Shown in pieces: positions 44,859 to 54,490 of a stretch of DNA of 58,369 nt. This DNA is from CAYQQJ01 sp964419935 (GTDB lineage: Bacteria; Pseudomonadota; Gammaproteobacteria; Pseudomonadales; Cellvibrionaceae). Each line of letters opens with the position of its first letter. Positions within the stretch are counted from its first letter, which is position 1. The translations under genes and the position numbers were made by a program. Under the pieces are notes generated by a model that did not search any database, had not been told where the DNA came from, and saw only the letters and a list, made by a program, of their open reading frames with translations. Location: the NCBI GenBank assembly GCA_964419935.1, contig CAYQQJ010000021.1, positions 1 to 58,369 of the forward strand. The letters run 5' to 3'.

Positions 44859-44961
44859 AGTCTTGTCCTGCGCGCTACGCGCAATTTGGTGGGCGGACAT
44901 CGTTTCAAATAAAGCGACGCGATATCCGCTAATCCAAAAAATTTATGTACCTGAAACAAGA

Positions 44962-44988
44962 AAAGCCCTGCCGTAACGACAGGGCTTT
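44962..44988 (-). terminator. Terminator after rpmA
   Basis: On minus, AAAGCCCTG pairs with CAGGGCTTT around a nine-base loop (TCGTTACGG), followed by TTCTTG. It lies about 65 bp after the rpmA stop. Confidence 0.85.
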
Positions 44989-45052
44989 CCGAAAGCATAC
45001 AAACCACAACTGGGCCAACACGAGCGGTTGGCTTTCATGAGTTTCGGCGCGA

Positions 45053-45310
45053 TTAGGCGCTGACAACACTCACGAATTTGCGATTGTGACGGCCTTTGAT
45101 TTCAAACTTCACCTGGCCATCAGCCTTGGCGAACAGAGTGTGATCGCGACCAATGCCTACGTTCGCACCTGCGTGAAACTGAGTGCCGCGTTGACGAACA
45201 ATAATGCTGCCAGCCGGAACTGTTTGGCCGCCAAAAAGTTTGACGCCCAGGCGCTTGCTTTGGGAATCGCGACCGTTACGGGTACTACCACCTGCTTTCT
45301 TGTGAGCCAT
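45053..45310 (-). CDS. rpmA: Ribosomal protein bL27
   Basis: The 85-residue protein begins MAHKKAGGSTRNGRDSQSKR, the bL27 hallmark, and reads GSIIVRQRGT. It is part of the 50S subunit near the peptidyl transferase centre. It follows rplU on the minus strand with 14 bp between them. Confidence 0.98.
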   Translation of the reverse strand: MAHKKAGGSTRNGRDSQSKRLGVKLFGGQTVPAGSIIVRQRGTQFHAGANVGIGRDHTLFAKADGQVKFEIKGRHNRKFVSVVSA

Positions 45311-45324
45311 GACCTAGAATCCTC

Positions 45325-45636
45325 TTAACCGTTGATGCCAGTGATTTTCACTTCGGTGTACCACTGACGGTGACCTTGGCGCTTCATGGAGTGTTTGCGA
45401 CGACGGAACTTGATGATAGTCACTTTGTCCGCACGACCGTGGCTGATAACTTCAGCTTTCACCAATGCGCCTTGTACAACAGGAGCGCCGATTTTGATGT
45501 CATCACCATTGGCGACCATAAGAACCTGATCAAACTCAACGGTCTCACCTGTTGCAACTTCAATTTTTTCCAGCTTGAGGGTTTCGCCCTCTTTCACACG
45601 GTGTTGTTTGCCACCGGCAACAATAACTGCGTACAT
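45325..45636 (-). CDS. rplU: Ribosomal protein bL21
   Basis: The 103-residue protein starts MYAVIVAGGKQHRVKEGE, the bL21 signature, and carries the Lys/Arg-rich KFRRRKHSMKRQGHRQ. I use the ATG at 45636, the family start; an upstream in-frame ATG at 45669 would add 11 unsupported residues. Confidence 0.98.
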   Translation of the reverse strand: MYAVIVAGGKQHRVKEGETLKLEKIEVATGETVEFDQVLMVANGDDIKIGAPVVQGALVKAEVISHGRADKVTIIKFRRRKHSMKRQGHRQWYTEVKITGING

Positions 45637-45823
45637 AGGTTGTGCTCCAAAACACGCATTGGACGGCACGAAGTAGCTTCAGGAACAGGCAGCTTTAGCT
45701 GCCGCTAATCCGTTGCTTTCAGGCGTTGAGTCACCATTGACCCAAACCGCAGAACTTGCGCCGTTTATATCCACCGGCCGTACCACAGGTTCAACCCAAA
45801 AGACGGCCAGTTAAGGGGCGCGA

Positions 45824-45852
45824 ATAATAGCGGATACCGGTATTTAAAACAA
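45824..45852 (-). promoter_or_regulatory. Sigma-70 promoter for rplU-rpmA
   Basis: On minus, TTGTTT (45852-45847) and TATTAT (45829-45824) are separated by 17 bp, the best-spaced promoter-like pair in this region. It lies about 190 bp upstream of rplU, leaving a long leader that could carry autogenous control, not otherwise visible. Confidence 0.6.
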
Positions 45853-46007
45853 GAGGCGCCAGGCCTATCCCGGATCAAGTGAAACAAAAGCCGGACGTCG
45901 GGCTCTAACGCCGGCAGATGTCAATTTCATACGTGATCCGACAGGCGATTGAGAGAGCTCTGGATGCAGCCCCAAGAGCGCAAGAACAGAAGGCGACAAA
46001 CACCATT

Positions 46008-46523
46008 ATGGCCCAGATTCAGGCACAGCGAGTGGACATCACCACACTGCAGGTGGATGCCATCGTCAACGCGGCGAACAACAGCCTGTTGGGCGGTGGC
46101 GGCGTCGATGGTGCGATCCATCGAGCGGCTGGCCCGCGCTTGCTCCAGGAAACCAGGGGGCTCGGAGGCTGCGATACCGGACAGGCCAAGATTACCGGGG
46201 GTTATGACTTACCCGCGCGCTACGTAATTCATACTGTCGGCCCGGTTTGGCAGGATGGCGGCCACGGGGAAGATGCCCTGCTTGCCAGTTGCTACCGCAA
46301 TTGCCTGCATCTGGCGCGCACGCACCATCTGCGCACGTTGGCGTTCCCGGCCATCAGTTGCGGTGTTTACGGGTTCCCAGCAGAGCGGGCCTGTCGCATT
46401 GCCGTTGAGGAGGTGTGTCATGCACTGGAGGCCCATGAGGATTTCGATCAAGTGATATTTGCCTGTTCAAGCGATGAGATGGTGGCGCGCTATCACCGGG
46501 CATTCATCCCCCATCGCCTGTAA
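46008..46523 (+). CDS. Macrodomain protein (ADP-ribose-hydrolase family)
   Basis: The 171-residue protein resembles YmdB-type macrodomains: VDAIVNAANNSLLGGGGVDGAIH, GQAKITGGYDLPARYVIHTVGPVW and AFPAISCGVYGFP. These remove ADP-ribose or deacetylate O-acetyl-ADP-ribose. I chose the ATG at 46008, matching the normal N terminus (MAQIQAQRVDITTL); an in-frame start at 45918 would add 30 residues. It is followed by the amidoligase gene after about 53 bp and could be co-transcribed. Confidence 0.87.
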   Translation: MAQIQAQRVDITTLQVDAIVNAANNSLLGGGGVDGAIHRAAGPRLLQETRGLGGCDTGQAKITGGYDLPARYVIHTVGPVWQDGGHGEDALLASCYRNCLHLARTHHLRTLAFPAISCGVYGFPAERACRIAVEEVCHALEAHEDFDQVIFACSSDEMVARYHRAFIPHRL

Positions 46524-46576
46524 GCACCCGAGCGCCGGACTCAAACCGGTTCAACCATTTTCCTCTCACTGAGGCT

Positions 46577-47566
46577 TTGATGACACCCACTCCTGCGAAT
46601 GCCTGGCTGCCCCCCACGCCAGAAAACTCCCACGGCCGCGTGCGCACGGTGGGTATCGAGCTGGAATTTTCCGGTATCAATCACACCGAAGCGACAGAAG
46701 CCGTGGCTCGCTGGGCTGGACGGGCAGCGGATTATGAATCCCTGGTGGAATCGGCAGTGGAACACGATGTATTGGGGAAGTTTCAGGTCGAGGTCGACTG
46801 GCGTTACCTCAAACAGGCGGCGCACGAACAACAGATTTCCGAAACGTCCGAAAATTGGGTGAAGTTTTTGCGCCAGGCCGCGCGCCTGCTGGTGCCGGTG
46901 GAAGTCATCACCCCGCCGATTGCCGCGACCGAACTCCCGCAACTCGAACAGCTGATCGACGCGTTGCGCGCAACCGGTGCGGAAGGCACCGGCGAATCAC
47001 CCATCGCCGCCTATGGCCTGCATATCAACACCGAAATACCGGCGCTGACCGCCGAAGTCCTTACGCCCTACATCCAGTCCTTCGCGCTTTTGCAATGGTG
47101 GCTGATGGAGCGACACCAAGTAGATATTACCCGACGCCTGACGACCTATATCGACCCCTACCCCGACCATTACCTGAACCTCGTATTAGCTTACCGGCAC
47201 ACGCCAACCATGGATCAGTTATTGGACGACTATTTCGCTCACAACCCCACGCGCAACCGTGCGTTGGACCTGTGGCCACTGTTCGCCGAGTATGCGCCGC
47301 AACGAGTGGAAGCGCTGATGCATGAACCGCTGATCAAACCACGCCCGGCTTTCCATTACCGACTACCCAATTGCGACATCGACAGGCCAGACTGGAGCTT
47401 GTGGAATGAATGGCAGTCCTGGCTGGCACTGGAGCGGCTCGCCACCAATCACAAGCGGCGGCAACAGTTGACGGAGCAGTTCTTCACCGCACAGCGCCCA
47501 TGGCTCGGTGTCAACAAACAGCGCTGGGTCGCCACTGTCGAGCAGTTCATGACCGGAGTGCATTGA
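46577..47566 (+). CDS. Amidoligase-family COOH-NH2 ligase
   Basis: The 329-residue protein has the amidoligase (Amidoligase_2) hallmark TVGIELEFSGI near residue 24 and a second conserved segment AYGLHINTEI near 150. This glutamine-synthetase-like fold is predicted to ligate amines to carboxylates in peptides or cell-wall material. Translation probably starts at the paired ATG codons. It is directly coupled (TGATG) to a class I glutamine amidotransferase. Substrate unknown. Confidence 0.8.
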   Translation: MMTPTPANAWLPPTPENSHGRVRTVGIELEFSGINHTEATEAVARWAGRAADYESLVESAVEHDVLGKFQVEVDWRYLKQAAHEQQISETSENWVKFLRQAARLLVPVEVITPPIAATELPQLEQLIDALRATGAEGTGESPIAAYGLHINTEIPALTAEVLTPYIQSFALLQWWLMERHQVDITRRLTTYIDPYPDHYLNLVLAYRHTPTMDQLLDDYFAHNPTRNRALDLWPLFAEYAPQRVEALMHEPLIKPRPAFHYRLPNCDIDRPDWSLWNEWQSWLALERLATNHKRRQQLTEQFFTAQRPWLGVNKQRWVATVEQFMTGVH

Positions 47567-48228
47567 TGTCGGAACGGCCTGTCATCGGCGTGACCGGCGC
47601 CCAGGGACGATTTTCGCCTTCCTGGTGGTGCACGCGGTTCGCGCTCTGGCTAACCGGCGGCCGCGCGCTACGCATCAGTGTCGCCGAGCCCGGCCTGCCG
47701 GAACGGGTACACGGCATCATTATCGGCGGTGGCGATGATATCGACCCCGCGCTCTACGGTGGCGAGGGCCCAGCTCAAAATGCCGCCCGGGATGAACTGG
47801 AAGCTCATTACATTCGCTTCGCACTGGAGAAAAATATCCCGCTATTGGGTATTTGTCGCGGTGCTCAGCTGTTGAATGTAGTTCTGGGTGGCAGCCTCTA
47901 TCCGGACATCCGCAAGCTGCGTCGTCGTACCTCGAACCGGCGCACACTATTGCCGTCCAAGAACGTACGCCTGAAAAACGGCTCACAAATCGCGACCGTT
48001 CTCCGTCGCAGAAAGCTGAAGGTGAATAGCCTTCACTTCCAGGCGATTCTCCGGCCCGCAGAGTCCCTGAGCATTGTCGGTAAGGATCAGGATGGCTTTG
48101 CCCAAGCGGTGGAGACATCCACCCACGACGCCATTCTGGGTGTACAGTGGCATCCGGAGTACCTTTTCTACCTACCCAGCCAACTTGCGCTGTTCCGCTG
48201 GATGGTTAACGCGAGCCGCAATGATTGA
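47566..48228 (+). CDS. Class I glutamine amidotransferase (peptidase C26-like)
   Basis: The 220-residue protein shows the nucleophile loop GICRGAQ near residue 97, the oxyanion-type IIGGGDDI and the catalytic His-Glu pair WHPEY near 195. It belongs to the gamma-glutamyl hydrolase-like class I glutamine amidotransferases. It overlaps the amidoligase stop by one base and YqaA by eight. It may supply ammonia to, or hydrolyse the product of, the amidoligase; inferred from pairing. Confidence 0.84.
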   Translation: MSERPVIGVTGAQGRFSPSWWCTRFALWLTGGRALRISVAEPGLPERVHGIIIGGGDDIDPALYGGEGPAQNAARDELEAHYIRFALEKNIPLLGICRGAQLLNVVLGGSLYPDIRKLRRRTSNRRTLLPSKNVRLKNGSQIATVLRRRKLKVNSLHFQAILRPAESLSIVGKDQDGFAQAVETSTHDAILGVQWHPEYLFYLPSQLALFRWMVNASRND

Positions 48229-48646
48229 ACACAGCATTCTCTTTATCAGTGCGTTTCTGGCTGCCACGATTTTGCCGTTTTATTCGGAAGTGGTGCTCTT
48301 CGCGTACCTGCAACAGGGCATCAACCCCTATTCCCTGATCGCAGTGGCTGCGGTTGGCAACACTTTGGGCGGGGCAGTGAATTGGGTGCTCGGCGTGTAC
48401 ATCCAACGCTTCAAGGACCGCCGCTGGTTCTATTTTTCCGAAAAACAGATTGTACGCGCTCAGGACTGGTTCCAGCGCTACGGCACCTGGACACTGCTGC
48501 TCGCGTGGCTACCCATCGGCGGCGACGCGCTCACCCTGATTGCCGGTATCATGCGCGTGCGCTTCGGTTTTTTTATCCTTTTGGTAGGCATAGGCAAGAC
48601 GATGCGCTACATATTTGTTGTGGCGCTAAACGGCTGGTTTGGCTGA
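48221..48646 (+). CDS. yqaA: YqaA-type membrane protein (VTT/DedA-like)
   Basis: The 141-residue protein begins MIEHSILFISAFLAATILPFYSEVVLF and has the re-entrant VTT-like segment GNTLGGAVNW...W. YqaA is an inner-membrane protein of unknown transport role. It overlaps the glutamine amidotransferase by eight bases. Confidence 0.85.
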   Translation: MIEHSILFISAFLAATILPFYSEVVLFAYLQQGINPYSLIAVAAVGNTLGGAVNWVLGVYIQRFKDRRWFYFSEKQIVRAQDWFQRYGTWTLLLAWLPIGGDALTLIAGIMRVRFGFFILLVGIGKTMRYIFVVALNGWFG

Positions 48647-48735
48647 TCCCAGGGGGGCGCTTATTGTCGCAGTGTCTATTATTGGGATACACTCTGGCGC
48701 AAGCTAGACTCAGACGGACACACAGGAACTGCATA

Positions 48736-48831
48736 ATGTCGCTCCGCCTACAACTCTACAAATCGCACATCAGTGCCGCACGCCAGCAGCGTCGCCCATT
48801 CTTTACTGATCCCCCGCGAATCGACCGCTAG
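48736..48831 (+). CDS. Possible 31-residue basic small protein
   Basis: ATG at 48736 follows AGGA at a workable distance and opens a frame ending at TAG 48831. The product is Arg-rich (SAARQQRRPFF). It lies between the yqaA and mrpA genes. No relative is recognised; it could be chance. Confidence 0.3.
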   Translation: MSLRLQLYKSHISAARQQRRPFFTDPPRIDR

Positions 48832-48904
48832 CTGCCTACAAAGCTGATCGATACCACAGACATGCCCTCGTATGTCAAACCCAAGGTTGGGGGACAACCA
48901 CAAG

Positions 48905-51715
48905 ATGACTTTACTTCTCATTATCCTGCTGCCTATTGCAGGTTCTCTGCTGCCGCTGTGGGCAGAGCGCTATGGTCGCAACCTGTGCGCCTGGTCAGCC
49001 GCCCTGGCACCCATGGTTGCACTGGCGCTGCTTTTAAACCACATACCGGCCGTGTTTGCAGGGGAAACCCTGTTGTATCACCAAGCCTGGCTGCCCTTGC
49101 TGGGGCTGGATTTGAGCCTGCGCCTGGATGGCCTCAGCTTGATGTTTGCGCTGTTGATCACCGGCATTGGTTTGCTGGTGATTCTTTATGCCCGTTATTA
49201 CCTGGCAGCGAGTGACTCACTCGGCAAGCTCTACTCGATGCTGCAGCTTTTTATGATGGCGATGCTCGGCATTGTCATGTCAGACAACATTCTTTTGCTG
49301 GTGGTGTTCTGGGAACTCACCAGTCTCAGTTCCTTCCTGCTGATCGGTTACTGGTCCCATAGCACCGATGCGCGCAAGGGCGCCCGCATGGCGCTGACCA
49401 TCACCGGCGCCGGCGGCCTGGCGCTGCTGGCCGGCGCGCTGCTGCTCGGCGAGATAGTCGGCAGCTTCAATATGGGCGATATTCTGGCTTCCGGTGAGCT
49501 CATTCGCGGTCATGCTCTTTACCCCGTGGCGCTGATTCTGGTGCTCTTTGGCGCCTTTACCAAGTCCGCCCAATACCCGTTTCATTACTGGCTGCCCCAC
49601 GCCATGTCCGCCCCCACCCCCGTGTCCGCCTATCTGCATTCGGCCACCATGGTCAAGGCTGGCATTTTCCTTTTGGCGCGCCTGCACCCGGCCATGTCCG
49701 GCACGGATCTGTGGTTTTTTATTGTCACCGGCGTCGGGTTGATCACTTTTGTACTGGCCGCTTACACGGCCATGTTCAAACACGACCTTAAAGGCTTGCT
49801 CGCCTACTCCACGATCAGCCATCTGGGGCTGATCGTGATGTTGCTGGGCGTGAGCACTGAACTCGCGGCCATGGCCGCCGTGTTCCACGTTATCAATCAC
49901 GCGACCTTCAAAGCGTCCTTATTCATGGCGGCGGGAATCATTGACCATGAAACCGGCACGCGGAACATGTTGAAACTCAATGGCCTGTGGAAGTACATGC
50001 CGCACACGGCGCTGCTGGCGATGGTAGCCGCTGCAGCCATGGCCGGCGTGCCGCTGATGAACGGTTTTTTGAGCAAGGAAATGTTCTTCTCCGAAACCCT
50101 GCACCTGCAGTCTCTCGGTGGCTTCAGCTGGGTTGTTCCTGTTCTGGCAACGTTGGGCGGCGTTTTTGCCGTGGCCTACTCCTACCGGTTTATCAATGAA
50201 GTCTTTTTTCACGGGGAGCCGAAAGATCCGCCCAAATTTCCGCCCCACAGCCCACCGCGCTACATGATTGTGCCGGTGGAAATTCTGGTGGCCCTGTGCC
50301 TGCTGGTGGGCATACTGCCCAACCTGACAGTCGCCCCATTCCTGCAGGCGGCGGCCACCGCGGTGATCGGCCACACCATGCCCGCGCCGCACATTGCTCT
50401 CTGGCACGGATTCAACCTGCCGCTCGCGATGAGTGCTGCCGCATTGCTGGGCGGGCTATTCCTGTACAGCCAGCGCAAGGGACTATTCACCTTCTACGAA
50501 CGCCGCTACCGCCGGGATGAGAAAATTGCCTTCGAAGCGAGGGTGCAATCCAGCGTTCGCCTGGCCCAGGCAATAACCGACAGGTTGGAGAATGGTTCGC
50601 TACAGCGTTACATCGCGCTCTTTGTTGGTGCGGCAGTGGTTGTGGGCGCAGCGGGATTGTGGCCTCTGGCGACGCTGACCGGGCCGACCGCCATGGCGCC
50701 TGTGGATCCGGTGACGCTGTTGCTGGCGGCGATTCTGATAGTAGGCGCATTCGGTACTGTACTCGCACATCACAACCGCTTTGCTGCATTGCTGCTGCTG
50801 AGCGTGGTGGGCCTGATCGCGTCGCTACTGTTTGTGCGCTTCTCCGCACCGGACCTGGCGTTGACCCAACTGTCGGTGGAAATGGTCACCATCGTGCTGT
50901 TGATGCTGGCCTTGTACTTTTTGCCGCAGATCACGCCGAACGAATCCGGTCCGGTGCGCGTCACGCGAGACATCTTATTATCCGGCAGCGCAGGCATCGG
51001 CATCGGCCTGCTGGCCTGGGCCGTACTCACGCGCCCTTACAACAGCATTGCGGACTACTTCCTCGCCAACAGTGTCAGTGGCGGTGGCGGCGCCAATGTG
51101 GTCAACGTGATTCTGGTGGATTTCCGCGGCTTCGACACCCTGGGTGAAATTACCGTGCTGGCGATTGCCGCCGTCGGCATTTTCAACCTGCTCGATCAAC
51201 TGCGCCTGCCACTACCCAATGCGGACGGAGAAGGTCGAGTGTGGGCCAAAGACCCTTACCCGCCAATCTTATCGATGATGGCGCGCATTCTCCTGCCGCT
51301 CGCACTGCTGGTGGCTATCTACATCTTCCTCCGCGGACACAACCAGCCCGGTGGCGGGTTCATTGCGGGGCTGGTTACCAGCGTCGCCATTATCCTGCAG
51401 TATGTCTGCAGCGGTACGGACTGGATGCACGCACGATTACCCTGGAATTACAGCCGCGTGGCGGCCGGAGGTGTTCTGCTGGCCACAGTGACGGGGCTTG
51501 GCAGCTGGTTCTTCGGCTACCCCTTCCTGACATCCACCTTCACCCATCTCCACTGGCCTATCGTGGGCGAATTCGAGCTGGCCTCCGCTCTCGCTTTCGA
51601 TACGGGCGTGTTCATCACTGTAGTCGGTGCCACGCTGCTGATTCTGTCCAACCTGGGCAAACTGGCGCAAACCACTTATATCGAACAGCATGCCGAACAG
51701 AAGGAGGAGTCCTAA
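48905..51715 (+). CDS. mrpA: Mrp Na+/H+ antiporter subunits A and B, fused
   Basis: The 936-residue protein has the MrpA/NuoL-like proton-antiporter core (conserved charged residues in SKEMFF and HATMVKAG) and a C-terminal MrpB-type segment (about residues 775-930, with FLRGHNQPGGGFIAGLV), so subunits A and B are fused as in group 2 (Pha) antiporters. It moves Na+ out in exchange for H+. The ATG at 48905 is supported by the membrane start; an in-frame ATG lies 33 bases upstream. It heads a six-gene operon. Confidence 0.94.
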   Translation: MTLLLIILLPIAGSLLPLWAERYGRNLCAWSAALAPMVALALLLNHIPAVFAGETLLYHQAWLPLLGLDLSLRLDGLSLMFALLITGIGLLVILYARYYLAASDSLGKLYSMLQLFMMAMLGIVMSDNILLLVVFWELTSLSSFLLIGYWSHSTDARKGARMALTITGAGGLALLAGALLLGEIVGSFNMGDILASGELIRGHALYPVALILVLFGAFTKSAQYPFHYWLPHAMSAPTPVSAYLHSATMVKAGIFLLARLHPAMSGTDLWFFIVTGVGLITFVLAAYTAMFKHDLKGLLAYSTISHLGLIVMLLGVSTELAAMAAVFHVINHATFKASLFMAAGIIDHETGTRNMLKLNGLWKYMPHTALLAMVAAAAMAGVPLMNGFLSKEMFFSETLHLQSLGGFSWVVPVLATLGGVFAVAYSYRFINEVFFHGEPKDPPKFPPHSPPRYMIVPVEILVALCLLVGILPNLTVAPFLQAAATAVIGHTMPAPHIALWHGFNLPLAMSAAALLGGLFLYSQRKGLFTFYERRYRRDEKIAFEARVQSSVRLAQAITDRLENGSLQRYIALFVGAAVVVGAAGLWPLATLTGPTAMAPVDPVTLLLAAILIVGAFGTVLAHHNRFAALLLLSVVGLIASLLFVRFSAPDLALTQLSVEMVTIVLLMLALYFLPQITPNESGPVRVTRDILLSGSAGIGIGLLAWAVLTRPYNSIADYFLANSVSGGGGANVVNVILVDFRGFDTLGEITVLAIAAVGIFNLLDQLRLPLPNADGEGRVWAKDPYPPILSMMARILLPLALLVAIYIFLRGHNQPGGGFIAGLVTSVAIILQYVCSGTDWMHARLPWNYSRVAAGGVLLATVTGLGSWFFGYPFLTSTFTHLHWPIVGEFELASALAFDTGVFITVVGATLLILSNLGKLAQTTYIEQHAEQKEES

Positions 51716-52093
51716 ATGGAAGCCTTAATTGCCGTAGTCATCGCGGTTATGAGCAGCTGCGGCATCTATTTGATGTTACGCGCACGCACTTTCCCAGTGA
51801 TTGTCGGCCTGACGTTGCTGACCTATGCGGTCAACCTGTTTATTTTCGTGATGGGCCGCTTGCACTCGGGGGAAGCTCCCATCATAGGCACAGCGCAAGG
51901 CTACACCGACCCCCTGCCCCAGGCTCTGGTACTCACTGCCATCGTGATCAGTTTTGCCATGACCGCGTTCATACTGGTTCTGGCTCTGCGCGCGCGCGCA
52001 GAGCTCGGCAACGACCACGTTGATGGTATCGAGGAGCCTAACGAGCTGCGCAACGCCGACGACAACCGCCGGAAAAAGGAACAAGCACTGTGA
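51716..52093 (+). CDS. mrpC: Mrp antiporter subunit C
   Basis: The 125-residue subunit has three helices and is NuoK-like. It starts immediately after the mrpA stop and overlaps mrpD by four bases. It has the short acidic, charged tail (RRKKEQAL) typical for this subunit. Confidence 0.93.
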   Translation: MEALIAVVIAVMSSCGIYLMLRARTFPVIVGLTLLTYAVNLFIFVMGRLHSGEAPIIGTAQGYTDPLPQALVLTAIVISFAMTAFILVLALRARAELGNDHVDGIEEPNELRNADDNRRKKEQAL

Positions 52094-53619
52094 CACATAT
52101 GATCATCATGCCGGTGCTGTTACCACTTTTGACCGGCATTCTGCTACTGCTGGCCAGTGGCCGCAGCGCTCTGGTACAACGGGTTATCAGCCTGCTGAGC
52201 GTCCTGGCCCTGATCATGATCAGCTTCAGCCTGCTACAGACCGCAGATGAAGGCACCATTGTCGTCTATGCGCTGGGCAACTGGGCGCCGCCCTTTGGCA
52301 TAGTGCTGGTACTGGATCGACTCGCGGCGGTGATGTTGCTGCTCACGGCTGTGCTCGCTGTGTTCTCCTTGTGTTATGCGGCACGCACAGCACCCCGGAG
52401 CGACCAAAAACGCGGGCGAACCCTGCACGCGCTAATGCATTTTTTATTGATGGGTTTGAACGGCGCATTTCTTACCGGCGATCTGTTCAACCTGTTCGTG
52501 TTCTTCGAAGTACTGCTGCTGTCGTCCTACGCCATGCTGTTGTACGGTGGCGGCCCCGACCGCACCCGCGCAGGATTGCACTATGTCACGCTCAACCTGG
52601 TCGGCTCCAGTCTGTTCCTCATTGCCGTATCCATGCTTTACGGCTTGACCGGCACACTCAACATGGCGGATATGGCTGCACGAGTGGCCAACCTTGAACC
52701 GGCCAATGCACCCCTGGTTGCCACGGCCGCCTTGTTGCTGCTTTTGGTGTTCGCGCTGAAGGCCGCACTACTTCCGCTCTACTTCTGGCTACCGCGAGCC
52801 TATGCCTCGACCAGCGCGCCGGTCGCCGCCATGTTTGCCGTTATGACCAAGGTAGGGGTCTACAGCATCATCCGCGTGTATCCGCTGATCTTTGGTGATA
52901 CCGCCGCCAGCATCGCCAATCTCGCGCTGCCCTGGCTGTGGCCGGCGGCTTTGGCAACTCTGGTATTAGGTTTCATTGGCACACTGGCCGCACGGGATCT
53001 GGCCACGCAAATCGCCTATTTGCTGATAATCTCCGTCGGTACTCTGGTAGCCGGCGTCGCCCTGCATACGGAAGCGGCGCTGAGTGCCACTATCTACTAT
53101 TTGATCCATTCAACCCTGGTTTGCGGCGGGCTTTTCCTGCTGTCCGACACCATCGGGCGTCAACGCGGAAAATTGGCGGACTGCATCGACGCGGGTCCAG
53201 CCCTGCGTCAACCAGTGCTGCTGGGCATCGTCTTCTTTGCCGCCGCCATCAGCGTGGTCGGGCTGCCGCCCCTGAGTGGGTTTGTTGGCAAGGCTCTGCT
53301 GTTGAAAGCGGCTGCCGGTACCGGCAGCCAAGCGGCGTGGCTGTGGGCCGCAGTACTGCTCGGCAGCCTGGCGGCGCTCACGGCGCTCAGTCGCAGTGGC
53401 AGTACCATTTTCTGGCGAGGCGGTGAACCTTTGGCCCAGGCGCACCCGGCGGACCGGTGGGCGCTGGGCGCGATGCTGGCACTGCTCGCCACAGGTCCGG
53501 CGCTGGCAGTCTGGGGCAACCATGTCATCCAGTATACCGATGCTCTGGCGGCCCAGATCATGAATCCAGATGCTTATATTCAGGCGGTCCTCAATCACAC
53601 TGTAGTGCAAGGAGACTGA
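52090..53619 (+). CDS. mrpD: Mrp antiporter subunit D
   Basis: The 509-residue NuoN/M-like subunit has conserved proton-antiporter helices (FFEVLLLSSYAMLLYG, KAALLPLYFWLPRAY). Translation starts GTG, overlapping mrpC. It is followed by mrpE. Confidence 0.94.
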   Translation: MTHMIIMPVLLPLLTGILLLLASGRSALVQRVISLLSVLALIMISFSLLQTADEGTIVVYALGNWAPPFGIVLVLDRLAAVMLLLTAVLAVFSLCYAARTAPRSDQKRGRTLHALMHFLLMGLNGAFLTGDLFNLFVFFEVLLLSSYAMLLYGGGPDRTRAGLHYVTLNLVGSSLFLIAVSMLYGLTGTLNMADMAARVANLEPANAPLVATAALLLLLVFALKAALLPLYFWLPRAYASTSAPVAAMFAVMTKVGVYSIIRVYPLIFGDTAASIANLALPWLWPAALATLVLGFIGTLAARDLATQIAYLLIISVGTLVAGVALHTEAALSATIYYLIHSTLVCGGLFLLSDTIGRQRGKLADCIDAGPALRQPVLLGIVFFAAAISVVGLPPLSGFVGKALLLKAAAGTGSQAAWLWAAVLLGSLAALTALSRSGSTIFWRGGEPLAQAHPADRWALGAMLALLATGPALAVWGNHVIQYTDALAAQIMNPDAYIQAVLNHTVVQGD

Positions 53620-53621
53620 CC

Positions 53622-54161
53622 ATGAGCCACGACGTCAACTCGGGCAAACAGGCACAACCAGTAGCTGAGCCTCCTCAACGCCAATGGTTTCCCCACGCGA
53701 TTCTCAGCTTGTTCATGTGGGGTCTGTGGCTGCTGTTGGTCAACAGCACAGCCACAGGCCAGGTAGTCCTGGGGGCATTTCTTGCGTGGGCCATTCCATA
53801 TTTCACGCAGTCCTTCTGGCCGCAATCGATGATCATCCGCAACCCCGGATTGGCCCTGAAGTTTATCTGTACGGTGCTGGTCGATGTGGTCATCGCTAAT
53901 TTTCAGGTGGCTGTTCTGGTGCTTGGCCCAAGAAAGCGCTTACGCCCCGCGTTTATGGTGATCCCTCTCGACATTCGGCAGGATTTCACCATTACCATTC
54001 TGGCCAACACCATTACCATGACACCGGGCACCGTTTCCGCGGATTTGAACGCGGAGAGAACCCAGTTGGTAGTCCACGCGTTGCACGTGGAGGATATAGA
54101 CGCCGCCATAGCCGAGATAAAACAGCGTTATGAAGCTCCCCTCAAGGAGATATTCGAGTGA
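53622..54161 (+). CDS. mrpE: Mrp antiporter subunit E
   Basis: The 179-residue protein has an N-terminal hydrophilic stretch, two or three helices and the MrpE domain (NTITMTPGTVSADL). I chose the ATG at 53622, preceded by AAGGAGAC two bases after mrpD, over an in-frame upstream start inside mrpD. Confidence 0.94.
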   Translation: MSHDVNSGKQAQPVAEPPQRQWFPHAILSLFMWGLWLLLVNSTATGQVVLGAFLAWAIPYFTQSFWPQSMIIRNPGLALKFICTVLVDVVIANFQVAVLVLGPRKRLRPAFMVIPLDIRQDFTITILANTITMTPGTVSADLNAERTQLVVHALHVEDIDAAIAEIKQRYEAPLKEIFE

Positions 54162-54427
54162 TTGAAACCGTTTTGCCCATCGCTTTATTTACCATCGGCG
54201 TCGCCATGGCGCTAAACCTGTGGCGCCTGGCGGCAGGGCCATCCATTCCGGATCGCATCCTGGCGCTGGACACCATGTACGTCAATGCCATTGCGCTTTT
54301 GGTCCTGTTTGGTATTTACCAGAATTCCACCCTTTACTTCGAGGCGGCGCTGCTGATCGCGGTAATGGGCTTTGTTGGCACTGTCGCTCTGTCCAAATAT
54401 TTGCTGCGCGGCGACATCATTGAATGA
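54158..54427 (+). CDS. mrpF: Mrp antiporter subunit F
   Basis: The 89-residue, three-helix subunit starts at GTG overlapping mrpE by four bases. It has the conserved GPSIPDRILALDT and VLFGIYQNSTLYFEAALLIA core. Confidence 0.93.
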   Translation: MIETVLPIALFTIGVAMALNLWRLAAGPSIPDRILALDTMYVNAIALLVLFGIYQNSTLYFEAALLIAVMGFVGTVALSKYLLRGDIIE

Positions 54428-54490
54428 CCCGTGTTGAGCCATCGTAGTTAGCAATGAGATGCCGAGAGCTGAAAAGTTGAGGAACATGTA

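Noticed and set aside
43404..44912. 502-residue plus-strand frame opposite obgE
   Set aside because: Antisense to obgE and runs through the hairpin at 43482; no domain.
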